Assembly (NCBI GenBank): GCA_030744725.1
Contig: JASLPZ010000088.1
Coordinates: 1 to 22,653, forward strand
From: ARS98 sp030744725
Lineage (GTDB): Bacteria; Planctomycetota; Planctomycetia; Pirellulales; Pirellulaceae
Reading direction: 5' to 3'
Length of the DNA: 22,653 nucleotides
Both the position numbers and the translations under genes were made by a program. Positions within the stretch are counted from its first letter, which is position 1; every line of letters starts with the position of its first letter. The notes beneath the pieces are model-generated. The model was not told the DNA's origin. It made no database searches and was given only the letters and a program-made list of their open reading frames with translations. Positions 14,702 to 22,653 of this stretch are shown piece by piece.

Positions 14702-17700
14702 ATGAACGAAGATTCCCCGCGTATGGAGGCCTGTGTGTTTCGAACCACCACCGTTATCGTTATTCTTTTCGCGTCGACTGTGCTGGCCGATGACCTACCT
14801 CGCGGCGTAGTGAACACGCAAGACCCAAACGACGTGTCGCTCTCGCCGCAAGAGTCCCTCGCGCGGATCACCGTGCCGGATGGCTTTCACGTGACACTAT
14901 TTGCCGGCGAGCCGGATGTTCGTCGTCCCATCGCTTTTGATTTTGATGATCGAGGCCGATTGTGGGTGGTTGAGAATTACTCTCACCCGGAGTGGAATCC
15001 GGATGGAGCGAAGGATCGCATTCTTATTCTTGAAGACTCCGATCACGACGGCGAGTTTGATCGGAGAACTGTGTTTTGGGACAAAGGACGTTATCTGACC
15101 GGGATCGCCGTTGGTCATGGCGGGATCTGGATCGCAAACACGCCCGAATTGAGTTTTATACCGGATCGCGATTTCGACGGCATACCGGACTCGGACCCAG
15201 TCGTCATGCTCGATGGGTTTCAACGATCGAAGAACAACGTACTGAACAACTTCCATTGGGGGCCGGACGGCTGGCTTTACGGAGCAATTGGTCTGGCAGA
15301 TCCTTCAAGCGTTGGCAGACCGGGCGCTTCCGACGAAGAGCGGACGCAGATCACACGTGGGATCTGGCGTTTTCATCCGACTCGCCATGACTTCGAGGTG
15401 ATGGCTGAAGGGATGGTGAATCCGTGGGGTGCAGACTTCAACGAGTTCGGCGATCTATTTACGACAAATACCGTCATCGCACACTTGTGGCACATCGTAC
15501 CGGGCATGTACTGCCAGCGTCGGGACAACGAGCATGACAACCCGTATGTCTATCGCCGAATCCAATCCATCACCAATCACCTGCACTGGGGCGGCGGCCA
15601 GTGGCAGAACTCTCGTAAGGCGGACGGTCGGCACTCTGTCGCCGGCGGCGGGCACGCTCACTGTGGTGCGATGATCTATCTCGGCGACAACTGGCCAGAG
15701 GCGTATCGTGGCAAGTTGTTTACTGCGAATCTGCACGGCAATCGCGTCAACTGCGATCAGCTTGTTCCCAGTCGATCGACATATGTTGGTGTTCATGACG
15801 AAGACTTTTTGTTCGGCAACGATCCGTGGTTCCGTGGGATGTCAGTGAAGTACGGACCTGATGGCGGTGTGTACGTCTCTGATTGGCATGACTTCGGCGA
15901 GTGTCACGACAGCGACGGCAGTCATCGCAGCAGCGGCCGGATTTATAAGGTCGTGTTCGGCAAGCCGGAGAAGCGGGCCGTTGATCTTCAGGGTCTGAGC
16001 GATCACGAGCTTGTTGCGTTGCATTTGCATCCCAACGAGTGGTTTGTGCGCCACGCGCGGCGGATTCTCCAAGAACGCGCGGCTGCCGGAAGCGACCTAT
16101 CTGCAGCACACCAGCGGCTGCAAGATATCTTTAGAAACGCTGATGCCGAGACCAACAAGTTGCGAGCGTTCTGGACACTGTTTGTGACCGACGGCATGGA
16201 TGAAAATGCACTCACGAATCTGTTGGACCATGACAGTGAGCACGTGCGGCGCTGGGCGATACGCCTTCTGGTTGAATACGGACCACCCAGCGTCAAGGCC
16301 GTGGCCGCCATGAACGCCGTAGCTTTGGCCGATGATTCTCCAAAAGTGCGGCTGGCAGTGGCGGCAGCGATGCCTCGGCTAAGACTCGAACATCGTTGGC
16401 CGATCGCCAGAGCCTTGATGACGCACGCTGAAGATGCGACCGACCCTTACTTGCCCCTGATGATCTGGTATGGCATCGAGCCTTCTGTGTTGGAAGATCG
16501 ACCTGCTGCGCTGAAACTCGCTTCCACTTCTCGCATTCCTTTATTGCGTCGCTACATTACACGCCGTTTGTTGGACGGGGATTCATCAAACACCGACCAA
16601 GTTGTGACGTCCGTGTTGGAGTGCCGCGATGAAGCTGTTCGGCTTGACCTGTTGCTGGGCGTGCTTGAAGCTTTGGAAGTGAGTGGCCCGCACGATCCAC
16701 CGAACTCGTGGAGTACTCTCTACTCTCAAGTTGCTTCCGCTTCGAATCCTGTATTACGTTCGACTGCCGTGCGACTGGCCACGATATTTGGAGACAAGAG
16801 AGCAATTGGCAGCCTGCGCCGGGTTGTACTCGACAGAGCTGCCCCCGCCAGTGAACGTCGCGATTCGCTGCTCGCGCTCTTGAACGTCGAAGACGGCGTG
16901 AAGGTCTCAATGTTGCATCAATTGGTGACCGAAGCACCGATCCTGCGTCCCGATGTGATTCAGTCGCTCGTTCTTCGCAACGAATCTTCAACGCCAGACG
17001 TGATACTTGATGTTTACTCTGACCTTGATCCAGCCGAGCGGCAAGATGCGATCAGTGTGCTGGGTACACGACGCAGCTTTGCCCTGAAACTGCTCGGCGC
17101 CATTGAGAGCGGAGTGGTCAATCGCAGTGACGTTTCGGCGTTCGCATTACAACAGCTCCGAGTATTCAGAGACAAGACGATTCAAGATCAGGTTAACGCT
17201 CTTTGGGCCGACGATGCAGAGCGGTTAAACAAATCAGACGAGATTGCTCGCTATAAGGCGCAAATGACCCCCGACTATCTCACAAAAGGCAATGTTCAAG
17301 CCGGACGCAAAGTATTCGAGCGAACATGTTCGAAATGTCACACGCTGTTTGGAGAGGGCGGTAACATTGCTCCTGATCTAACCGGTTCGGGTCGCAAGCA
17401 ACTCGATTACGTCTTGAGCAACCTGATCGATCCGAGCGCAGTTATTGATCCGGCCTACCGGTTGACGACGATGATAACGGTTGATGGCCGAGTGCTCAGT
17501 GGTTTCATCGTCCATCAGGGCGATAAGTTCGTCGTGCTTCGCACGCAGGAGGCTCAGGTCCGGCTCGCGATGGACGACATTGATGAGTTGAATACCTCCA
17601 GTAAATCGATGATGCCCGAAGGGATGCTCCGCAGCTTCAGTGACGAAGAAGTTCGCGATCTGATCGTGTACCTTGCCAGCCCGCAACAGGTTTCTCTTGC

Positions 17701-17722
17701 CAAGTCTGTCAACACGCGGTGA
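14702..17722 (+). CDS. Beta-propeller dehydrogenase-like / HEAT / c-type haem-binding protein (Pirellula-Verrucomicrobium type)
   Basis: The 1006-residue protein has three parts. A signal peptide and a propeller domain (about 55-440) match the 'putative membrane-bound dehydrogenase' family of Planctomycetes and Verrucomicrobia, with FAGEPDVRRPIAFDFDDRGRLWV, NNFHWGPDGWLYGA and VSDWHDFGECHD. An alpha-helical HEAT-like region (about 450-850) follows. A C-terminal cytochrome c domain carries the haem site CSKCH (876-880) and continues through NIAPDLTGSGR to a family-typical end. The family is thought to oxidise sugars or alcohols in the periplasm and pass electrons to the haem; the substrate is unknown. 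An internal ATG at 14723 gives a neater signal peptide (MEACVFRTTTVIV), so the true start may be there; neither has a strong SD. Gene order suggests work alongside the upstream sulfatase. Confidence 0.9.
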   Translation: MNEDSPRMEACVFRTTTVIVILFASTVLADDLPRGVVNTQDPNDVSLSPQESLARITVPDGFHVTLFAGEPDVRRPIAFDFDDRGRLWVVENYSHPEWNPDGAKDRILILEDSDHDGEFDRRTVFWDKGRYLTGIAVGHGGIWIANTPELSFIPDRDFDGIPDSDPVVMLDGFQRSKNNVLNNFHWGPDGWLYGAIGLADPSSVGRPGASDEERTQITRGIWRFHPTRHDFEVMAEGMVNPWGADFNEFGDLFTTNTVIAHLWHIVPGMYCQRRDNEHDNPYVYRRIQSITNHLHWGGGQWQNSRKADGRHSVAGGGHAHCGAMIYLGDNWPEAYRGKLFTANLHGNRVNCDQLVPSRSTYVGVHDEDFLFGNDPWFRGMSVKYGPDGGVYVSDWHDFGECHDSDGSHRSSGRIYKVVFGKPEKRAVDLQGLSDHELVALHLHPNEWFVRHARRILQERAAAGSDLSAAHQRLQDIFRNADAETNKLRAFWTLFVTDGMDENALTNLLDHDSEHVRRWAIRLLVEYGPPSVKAVAAMNAVALADDSPKVRLAVAAAMPRLRLEHRWPIARALMTHAEDATDPYLPLMIWYGIEPSVLEDRPAALKLASTSRIPLLRRYITRRLLDGDSSNTDQVVTSVLECRDEAVRLDLLLGVLEALEVSGPHDPPNSWSTLYSQVASASNPVLRSTAVRLATIFGDKRAIGSLRRVVLDRAAPASERRDSLLALLNVEDGVKVSMLHQLVTEAPILRPDVIQSLVLRNESSTPDVILDVYSDLDPAERQDAISVLGTRRSFALKLLGAIESGVVNRSDVSAFALQQLRVFRDKTIQDQVNALWADDAERLNKSDEIARYKAQMTPDYLTKGNVQAGRKVFERTCSKCHTLFGEGGNIAPDLTGSGRKQLDYVLSNLIDPSAVIDPAYRLTTMITVDGRVLSGFIVHQGDKFVVLRTQEAQVRLAMDDIDELNTSSKSMMPEGMLRSFSDEEVRDLIVYLASPQQVSLAKSVNTR

Positions 17723-17740
17723 CCCGTTTTCTGGCTGTTC

Positions 17741-18820
17741 TCACTTACTTGTCCACATCTCCCACTGCTCGTTGATCCATTGGGGATCAGGTTGCGTATC
17801 CGTGACGAGATAGCGATATCGCGCTTTGAAAGGATGGTCACGATCGATTAGAAAGGTTCCGTCGGCACAAGGCACGAAACAAAAGTAGGGTTTCGTTGGA
17901 TGAAGCCTCGTGGCCTGCGGTGCCCTGAAGTTCTTGGTGTGGCTCAGCACCGTGATACTGACAGGTTCGCCGCCAATGCTTCCGGACAGTGCCACCCACT
18001 TTGCATGTTGCTGATTCCCTTTGAGCCGATCGGAGCCAAGGTCGTTCACGAACTCACTCGGTTCGCGAACGAGATCGGGGCGCTTGCGAACGTCTCTGTC
18101 TTTTTCGGTTAACCACCGCGTCGGACCTCGAAGAACGATGCCGCCGTAGTGGTGTTTGCTTACCGTAAGCGGCTTGTCCGTAATGGCCATCTGATTAGTT
18201 TCCAGATCGAAGCAGTGATACGTCGCGTCGGTCTGGTAAACGGTGATCTTCCATCGCTCTCGTAAGACATCAACGGGTGGTCTTGTCTCTGCGCGGTGAA
18301 GTAGGTCGACTTCAAATCCGGCGACGTCACTCTGTTGAAACGCGGAAACGACGCGCTCGTGGAAGACTCGCCCTGTGCCTCCAGCGAGATTCCAGAAATC
18401 GATGGCTCGGCCATCGTAGGTCGTCTTCACCCAGGCGGAGAAGATTCCGTGTTGATGCGGGTGATCTACTGGAAACATCTCCGTCACGGTCTGGCCCTGC
18501 GGAGAATTCACCGGATGCAGGCAGCCACTGCGCTCGTACACAGTGTCGATTCCGGGAGGCGCCGGCGGCGACACCTTATTGTAGGTGACGACTACCTTGT
18601 CACCTCGTGCTACGGTGATCACGTTATCCGTCTCAACGACTCGCAATGCCTGGGCGGCCACCACATTGGCCAGGCATGTGATTGCGAGCCAAAAAACCAG
18701 GGGTGACCCGAACTGCCTCATTCGCGCCAGGGACGAATTCGCAAAAGTCAATGAACTCGAAGACAATTGCAGCCTAAAGCTCTGGAAATAGTCGATGTAG
18801 GCGGAATTCTCACACGTCAT
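17741..18820 (-). CDS. Secreted PmoA-like (DUF6807) protein
   Basis: The protein matches the family named 'methane oxygenase PmoA' in databases, a label by distant resemblance; it is not a methane monooxygenase subunit. Characteristic are the stretch FPVDHPHQHGIFSAWVKT, a FWNLAGGTGRV block and the late HPTKPYFCFVP segment. Such proteins are numerous in Planctomycetes near sugar-degrading enzymes and may act on glycans. I start at 18820 (359 residues) since that ATG overlaps the sulfatase stop (ATGA, 18817-18820) with AGAGG upstream. A later ATG at 18721 (MRQFGSPLVFWLAITCLANVVAAQ begins there) would give a standard signal peptide and 326 residues. Both starts keep the export signal. It converges with the cytochrome gene, only 18 bases apart. 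Confidence 0.82.
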   Translation of the reverse strand: MTCENSAYIDYFQSFRLQLSSSSLTFANSSLARMRQFGSPLVFWLAITCLANVVAAQALRVVETDNVITVARGDKVVVTYNKVSPPAPPGIDTVYERSGCLHPVNSPQGQTVTEMFPVDHPHQHGIFSAWVKTTYDGRAIDFWNLAGGTGRVFHERVVSAFQQSDVAGFEVDLLHRAETRPPVDVLRERWKITVYQTDATYHCFDLETNQMAITDKPLTVSKHHYGGIVLRGPTRWLTEKDRDVRKRPDLVREPSEFVNDLGSDRLKGNQQHAKWVALSGSIGGEPVSITVLSHTKNFRAPQATRLHPTKPYFCFVPCADGTFLIDRDHPFKARYRYLVTDTQPDPQWINEQWEMWTSK

Positions 18821-20133
18821 TTCCAAACAACCTCTTTTTTCCAAGTTTCGATTGCCAGCTTCATCGCCGCCGCACGCTCGGCGTGCTGGGCCACGAGGTT
18901 GGTTGATTCACCGATATCTTTGCTTAGATCGTACAATTCGACCCTGTCCATTTTCACGATCATTTTCCAACTGCCATCCCGCATGGCGGTTCCAAGTTTG
19001 GGTTCATAGCCAAAATAGACGCGACGGGTCTTCAGGTCGTCACCGCTGAGTAACAGGCCACGAATACTGCGTCCATCAAGATGGCGTTCGGTCGGAATGT
19101 CGATGCCCGCCAATTCTGTGAACGTGGGCAGGAGGTCCATTCCGAGGGCTAGTTGATCCGATTTCGAGCCGGCTTTGATCTTGCCGGGCCACCAGGCGAT
19201 TGCAGGAACGCGATGCCCGCCCTCGTAGTGGCTGAATTTTCCGCCACGAAACGGTCGGTTCGAGCCGGCACCGATCGCGCCGTTGTCAGACAGGAAGAAC
19301 ACGAATGTGCGCTCGGCCATGTCGGTACTTCTTATAGTGTCAAGAATCTGACCAATGCCTTTGTCCATTTCTTCGAGCATGATCTTGTACTTGGGTCGAA
19401 TTCGATCGCGGCTCCACCGTTCGGATTTCGGGACGGGTTTGCGATTCTCTGGCGTGTCGTCCGGCGTTTGGAACGGCAAGTGAACGGCCTCGTGCGCAAC
19501 GAGCATGAAGAACGGATGCGTCGTGTTCTTTTCGATGAACTGCACGGCATTCTGGGAAATCAGGTGTGTCGAGTATCCCGGCTGATCTTCCTTCTCGAGT
19601 CCGTTATGCCAGGAGTTCCTGTGGACGTGATAGTCGATGTACCCAGAGAGGTAGCCGCGGAATTCATCGAATCCGTGATGAATTGGATTGAATTCCTGCT
19701 CCACGCCCAGGTGCCATTTACCGAACAATGCGGTTCTATAACCACCTTGTTTCAGCAGACGCGGGATCGTCAGCTCACTCGGATGAAGTCCAGGTGTGTC
19801 CAGGTGACGCGCGACGACGTCCACGATTCCGACTCGCTGCTGGTAACGCCCGGTAAGGAGTCCGGCTCGTGTCGGGCTGCACACGGAACTGTTGCTATGA
19901 AAGTCGATAAAGGTCAGACCTTCGGCAGCCATTCGTTCCAAGTGTGGTGTCTTCACCCAACCGTCGTACACGCTGGTGTCACCATAGCCCAAGTCGTCCG
20001 CCACGATCAAAATGATGTTCGGTCGCGGGTTCGAATCGGCACATCGGCCATTGATGGTAACAAGTTGTGACAGAGATGTTACCAGGACCAAAACGATCAG
20101 GGCAGTTATTCTGTGTCGTAAATGACGCTTCAT
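18817..20133 (-). CDS. Secreted sulfatase with canonical CSPTR site
   Basis: I start at 20133 (438 residues), where a signal peptide begins (MKRHLRHRITALIVLVLVTS); a frame open to 20280 adds 49 residues without signal character. Metal-binding Asp45-Asp46 lie in IVADDLGYGD. The formylglycine site is Cys85 in CSPTR with Arg89, followed by LLTGRY. FGKWHLG, HEAVHLPF and LSDNGA give the remaining active-site pattern. GYGDTSVYDGW and the R-Y-Q-Q-R-V-G ending of the site segment resemble arylsulfatase A-like enzymes, but the substrate cannot be read. No clear SD precedes 20133. It overlaps the PmoA-like gene by 4 bases and lies 191 bases downstream of the M50-HlyD gene on the same strand, so all three may be one transcript. 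Confidence 0.93.
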   Translation of the reverse strand: MKRHLRHRITALIVLVLVTSLSQLVTINGRCADSNPRPNIILIVADDLGYGDTSVYDGWVKTPHLERMAAEGLTFIDFHSNSSVCSPTRAGLLTGRYQQRVGIVDVVARHLDTPGLHPSELTIPRLLKQGGYRTALFGKWHLGVEQEFNPIHHGFDEFRGYLSGYIDYHVHRNSWHNGLEKEDQPGYSTHLISQNAVQFIEKNTTHPFFMLVAHEAVHLPFQTPDDTPENRKPVPKSERWSRDRIRPKYKIMLEEMDKGIGQILDTIRSTDMAERTFVFFLSDNGAIGAGSNRPFRGGKFSHYEGGHRVPAIAWWPGKIKAGSKSDQLALGMDLLPTFTELAGIDIPTERHLDGRSIRGLLLSGDDLKTRRVYFGYEPKLGTAMRDGSWKMIVKMDRVELYDLSKDIGESTNLVAQHAERAAAMKLAIETWKKEVVWK

Positions 20134-20324
20134 TACAATGCGGTGACGCAACGTCTTCGTTGCTGGGGAGTTGAAGTGCATCGTGACCCATTCATTTGGA
20201 GCCTGGTCGTTCGGCGGGGCTTGCAGTGGAATCTGCAGTTGGCACACCAACATCATCTTCCCTGCCGATTCAGCAGTCAACTGTTCTGATCATCGCGGCG
20301 ATGATTACCTGTTTTACGCGGAAA

Positions 20325-22490
20325 TCAGCCGGCTGTCAGCTGCTCGCGGATCCAGCGGGAGACACTGCTGTACAGATGTTGGAATATAGAAGCGTTGCAG
20401 GGGCGGTAGGACCCGCTGCCGGTCTGACCCGCGTGGAGTTGGCAGCTGGTGGACGGACTCAAGGCAACCACGGCTGTGAAACGAGGAGTGAGAAACTCGA
20501 AGGCGTCCGCAGTCGATTCGTCGGGCTTCTTGCCTGTGGGCTTGACGGGCAACGAGCCGCCATTGATGGTAGTCAAGGCTGGGTATGTGGGTTCGAGTGT
20601 TGCGCGGGGAATGACCTTTTCAAGACGAGCCTGCCACGGCGGTTGGCGTGGAATGTCAATGCGGACAGGTTGCCCCACGCGTTGAGTGAAGACATCGAGG
20701 TCGTCTTGTGAAATCGAGAGACGAAGTTCCTTCTGTGATTGATTACCAAGCGACATCATATCGTCACCTTCTTTCAGGTACGTTCCCAGGAGCAACGTGA
20801 GATTGCGACGAACTATCGTTCCCCCTCGCGGGGCGCGAACTGTGAGCTTTTCGACTTGGGCACGTCTTTCGGCAAGCTGCTTCTGGAGCGATTCGCGGTT
20901 TTTTGTTTCGGCTTGTTGCGCCGCCCTTTCGCCTTTCTGTTCGTGATGGCGGCCACGGATTTCGGATTGGTCGATCTGTATTTCCAGGTCTGCGACGTCG
21001 CGGACCAATTCGCGATTCTCCAACAAGGCTAACAATTGGCCCTTTTCGACTTCTTCGCCGCTCTGAACACGAATTTCCCGGACGAAACCGGCGCTTGCAG
21101 CGCGGACGACAGTGTGCGGCGAGAATTCGACGACCGCCGGTGCTTCCCGTGCGCCGGGCCACGGTACAAAGCCGAAGACGGCCACACAGATGGCCACGAG
21201 CGAACCGTTAACAAGTAGAAATCGCAGGCGACGTGGCTGTTCGCCTGTCTTGCCCCAGACGAAGTATTTCGCAAACGTCCACACTGGCAGGCCGAGCCAC
21301 ATGACAGCTGCGAGGCAGGCCAGTACGACACCCGCCCCTTGAAACAGTGTTACCGCCGTGATGGTCATGGTCACACAGATCATGGCTCGCCAGGCGAGTG
21401 ACGCCCAACCGTAGACACGAATGAACGCCCCGTGTCCGCGTGACCAGGCAGGCAGTGTCCCCGGAACGCCCAATAGGTAACGCCGCGCCCAATAACGCAC
21501 GTATTGCTGACCGCTGACGTACAGGTTCGGCATGGCCAATGCATCCGAGAGGATGTAGTACCCATCGAATTTCATCAGCGGATTGGCATTGAACACCAGC
21601 GTCGTAAGGCCCGCCATGACAATCGTGTTGAAGCACAGGTTGTTGAGCCAGTCGCTGTTGGTGTTGCTCCAAACGATGGCCGCGATGCCAGCGATCGCTA
21701 GTTCAACGTACATACCTGCCGCTGCAACGTTAATGCGGTGGCGGCGCGAGCGAAACCGCCAACTCGAAGTAACGTCGACGTACGCCAGCGGCGCGAACAG
21801 AATGAACATGATCCCCGTCTCGCGCACGGTGCCACCATAGCGCTTGCAAACCACCCCGTGTGACGTCTCGTGAACGACTTTCAACATGACCCAGCAGGCG
21901 CCCAGCCACAGCCAATTGTCCGCGGAAAAGATGCCTCGTGACGAGACCATGAAGCGATTCCAGTCCGCGAAGATGTTGTAGCCGCCAACGGTCAACAACA
22001 CCAACCAGCAGGTCACCGCCCACGGCGAGTAGAGCCAACTGAGCCACGGTGCCAATGTCGCGAAGGCACGGTCGGGCCCAAACAGCGGCAACCGGAACAC
22101 AAGCGGATTGGCACGGGCCAGTGCCTGACGTTGTGCCGTGCGGTCGGCGCTGCACGCCAGTCGTACGGCCAGCGCTGATTGCGCCGTGTGTGCGAGGTCC
22201 GATTCGACCAACCAGCGGCACAGACCCGCGGTATCATGCTCGGTCAATCGGTGATGAGGCAGGACTGAAGAAAGATGACTGAGGGCTTCAAGAATTGACG
22301 TGCGACCGTCCAACAGCGAGACGAAAGTATATTCCGTGTGACCGAGCCGAAAAAACCGCGAGTTAAGCGGGTCTTCGACTATGTAGTATGGCTGAACACC
22401 CGCTGTCTGCGGCGTGAAGATAAGATCGCCGCGCAATGCGAGACGCGTCGATCCGAGTTCACGGACGGATTGGTCAGGTTGGTCGTTCAT
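20325..22490 (-). CDS. M50 site-2-type metalloprotease fused to a HlyD-like adaptor
   Basis: The 721-residue membrane protein has three parts. The N-terminus (about 30-105) resembles a PqqD-like or winged-helix peptide-binding domain. An M50-type membrane peptidase core follows (about 145-415), with zinc-binding HETSH (His207, Glu208, His211) and the third-ligand motif NPLMKFDGYY (303-312, Asp309). After more helices, residues 450-720 form a HlyD-type adaptor: lipoyl-like segment around VRAASAGFVREIRVQSGEEVEKGQ, a coiled coil (about 497-550), APRGGTI, and a barrel domain. It probably works in export or peptide processing, together with the gene ending at 22573. The fold order is known from bacteriocin-like and planctomycete exporters; the cargo is unknown. 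An upstream in-frame stop limits the start to 22490; no clear SD is visible. Confidence 0.85.
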   Translation of the reverse strand: MNDQPDQSVRELGSTRLALRGDLIFTPQTAGVQPYYIVEDPLNSRFFRLGHTEYTFVSLLDGRTSILEALSHLSSVLPHHRLTEHDTAGLCRWLVESDLAHTAQSALAVRLACSADRTAQRQALARANPLVFRLPLFGPDRAFATLAPWLSWLYSPWAVTCWLVLLTVGGYNIFADWNRFMVSSRGIFSADNWLWLGACWVMLKVVHETSHGVVCKRYGGTVRETGIMFILFAPLAYVDVTSSWRFRSRRHRINVAAAGMYVELAIAGIAAIVWSNTNSDWLNNLCFNTIVMAGLTTLVFNANPLMKFDGYYILSDALAMPNLYVSGQQYVRYWARRYLLGVPGTLPAWSRGHGAFIRVYGWASLAWRAMICVTMTITAVTLFQGAGVVLACLAAVMWLGLPVWTFAKYFVWGKTGEQPRRLRFLLVNGSLVAICVAVFGFVPWPGAREAPAVVEFSPHTVVRAASAGFVREIRVQSGEEVEKGQLLALLENRELVRDVADLEIQIDQSEIRGRHHEQKGERAAQQAETKNRESLQKQLAERRAQVEKLTVRAPRGGTIVRRNLTLLLGTYLKEGDDMMSLGNQSQKELRLSISQDDLDVFTQRVGQPVRIDIPRQPPWQARLEKVIPRATLEPTYPALTTINGGSLPVKPTGKKPDESTADAFEFLTPRFTAVVALSPSTSCQLHAGQTGSGSYRPCNASIFQHLYSSVSRWIREQLTAG

Positions 22491-22572
22491 GAGTCACAAT
22501 CGCCCGTCGTCGTTCGACACCGATAGGCATCTCGGGATCGAACGCGTCGACCAAGCGACCCACCAATTCTGT

Positions 22573-22653
22573 TTACCAAAGGAGTTTCTTCGTCAAGTAT
22601 TCCCACGGCTTGTGGAACAGGATCCAGCCGAGTGGGCGTCGCAGCGTTTTCAC
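22573..22653 (-). CDS. C-terminal 26 codons of a gene entering from the right edge
   Basis: Reading leftward from the right edge, the minus strand encodes 26 residues ending RPLGWILFHKPWEYLTKKLLW and TAA (22575-22573). The stretch mixes aromatic and basic residues as in the end of a membrane-associated protein. By position, 82 bases before the M50-HlyD gene on the same strand, it is likely another exporter part such as an adaptor protein, but the fragment is too short to classify. Confidence 0.5.
   Translation of the reverse strand: MKTLRRPLGWILFHKPWEYLTKKLLW

Noticed and set aside
19153..20070. 305-residue plus-strand frame
   Set aside because: Long but antisense to the canonical sulfatase with intact CSPTR and other motifs.
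20134..20280. 49-residue extension of the third sulfatase
   Set aside because: Extension has no signal character and would hide the clear signal peptide beginning at 20133.
1..22653. CRISPR arrays, transposases, phage or integrase genes
   Set aside because: No spacer-repeat series, transposase or recombinase motif was found in either strand.

Overview
The window looks like a chromosomal piece of a planctomycete, probably a relative of the Pirellulaceae/Rhodopirellula group. This rests on gene content, not on a search: three secreted sulfatases, an ECF sigma factor fused in an ATGA overlap to a Ser/Thr kinase with TPRs, a beta-propeller/HEAT/haem-binding protein of the Pirellula-Verrucomicrobium type, a PmoA-like (DUF6807) secreted protein, an M50-HlyD fusion, and palindromic intergenic repeats of a kind I associate with Rhodopirellula. 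No tRNA, rRNA, CRISPR array, insertion sequence or phage gene was seen.

Layout. Positions 1-4387 (minus strand) carry the 5' part of a CBS-domain-like gene running off the left edge, a 1102-residue receptor-like Ser/Thr kinase, and its overlapping ECF sigma factor. A 465-base divergent intergenic region follows, holding a striking nested palindrome. Positions 4853-11412 (plus strand) hold a second ECF sigma factor, then a tightly spaced cluster: a double-domain trypsin-like protease with EF-hand and PDZ, a small secreted protein of unknown function, a sulfatase with a basic SPKK tail, and a PhoD-type phosphatase. Positions 11495-12759 (minus) hold a two-gene operon: a zinc-ribbon/TerB-like protein and a membrane methyltransferase of the ICMT/PEMT type. 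Positions 13190-17722 (plus) hold a second sulfatase with an altered maturation motif and a 1006-residue propeller/HEAT/cytochrome protein. Positions 17741-22653 (minus) hold a third sulfatase overlapping a PmoA-like gene, an M50 peptidase/HlyD fusion, and the last 26 codons of a gene entering from the right edge.

Working model. Most of the exported proteins (sulfatases, PhoD, PmoA-like, propeller-cytochrome) fit breakdown of sulfated or phosphorylated polymers at the cell surface or periplasm. The two ECF sigma factors, one tied to a kinase, give plausible signal control. The protease cluster downstream of the second sigma factor is the best candidate for an undescribed functional unit: a Ca-binding protease carrying a second, catalytically altered protease-like half, co-transcribed with an unknown protein, a sulfatase and a phosphatase. 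A short sequence shared by the leaders of the second sigma factor and of this cluster hints at common regulation. All of these functional links are inference from gene order.
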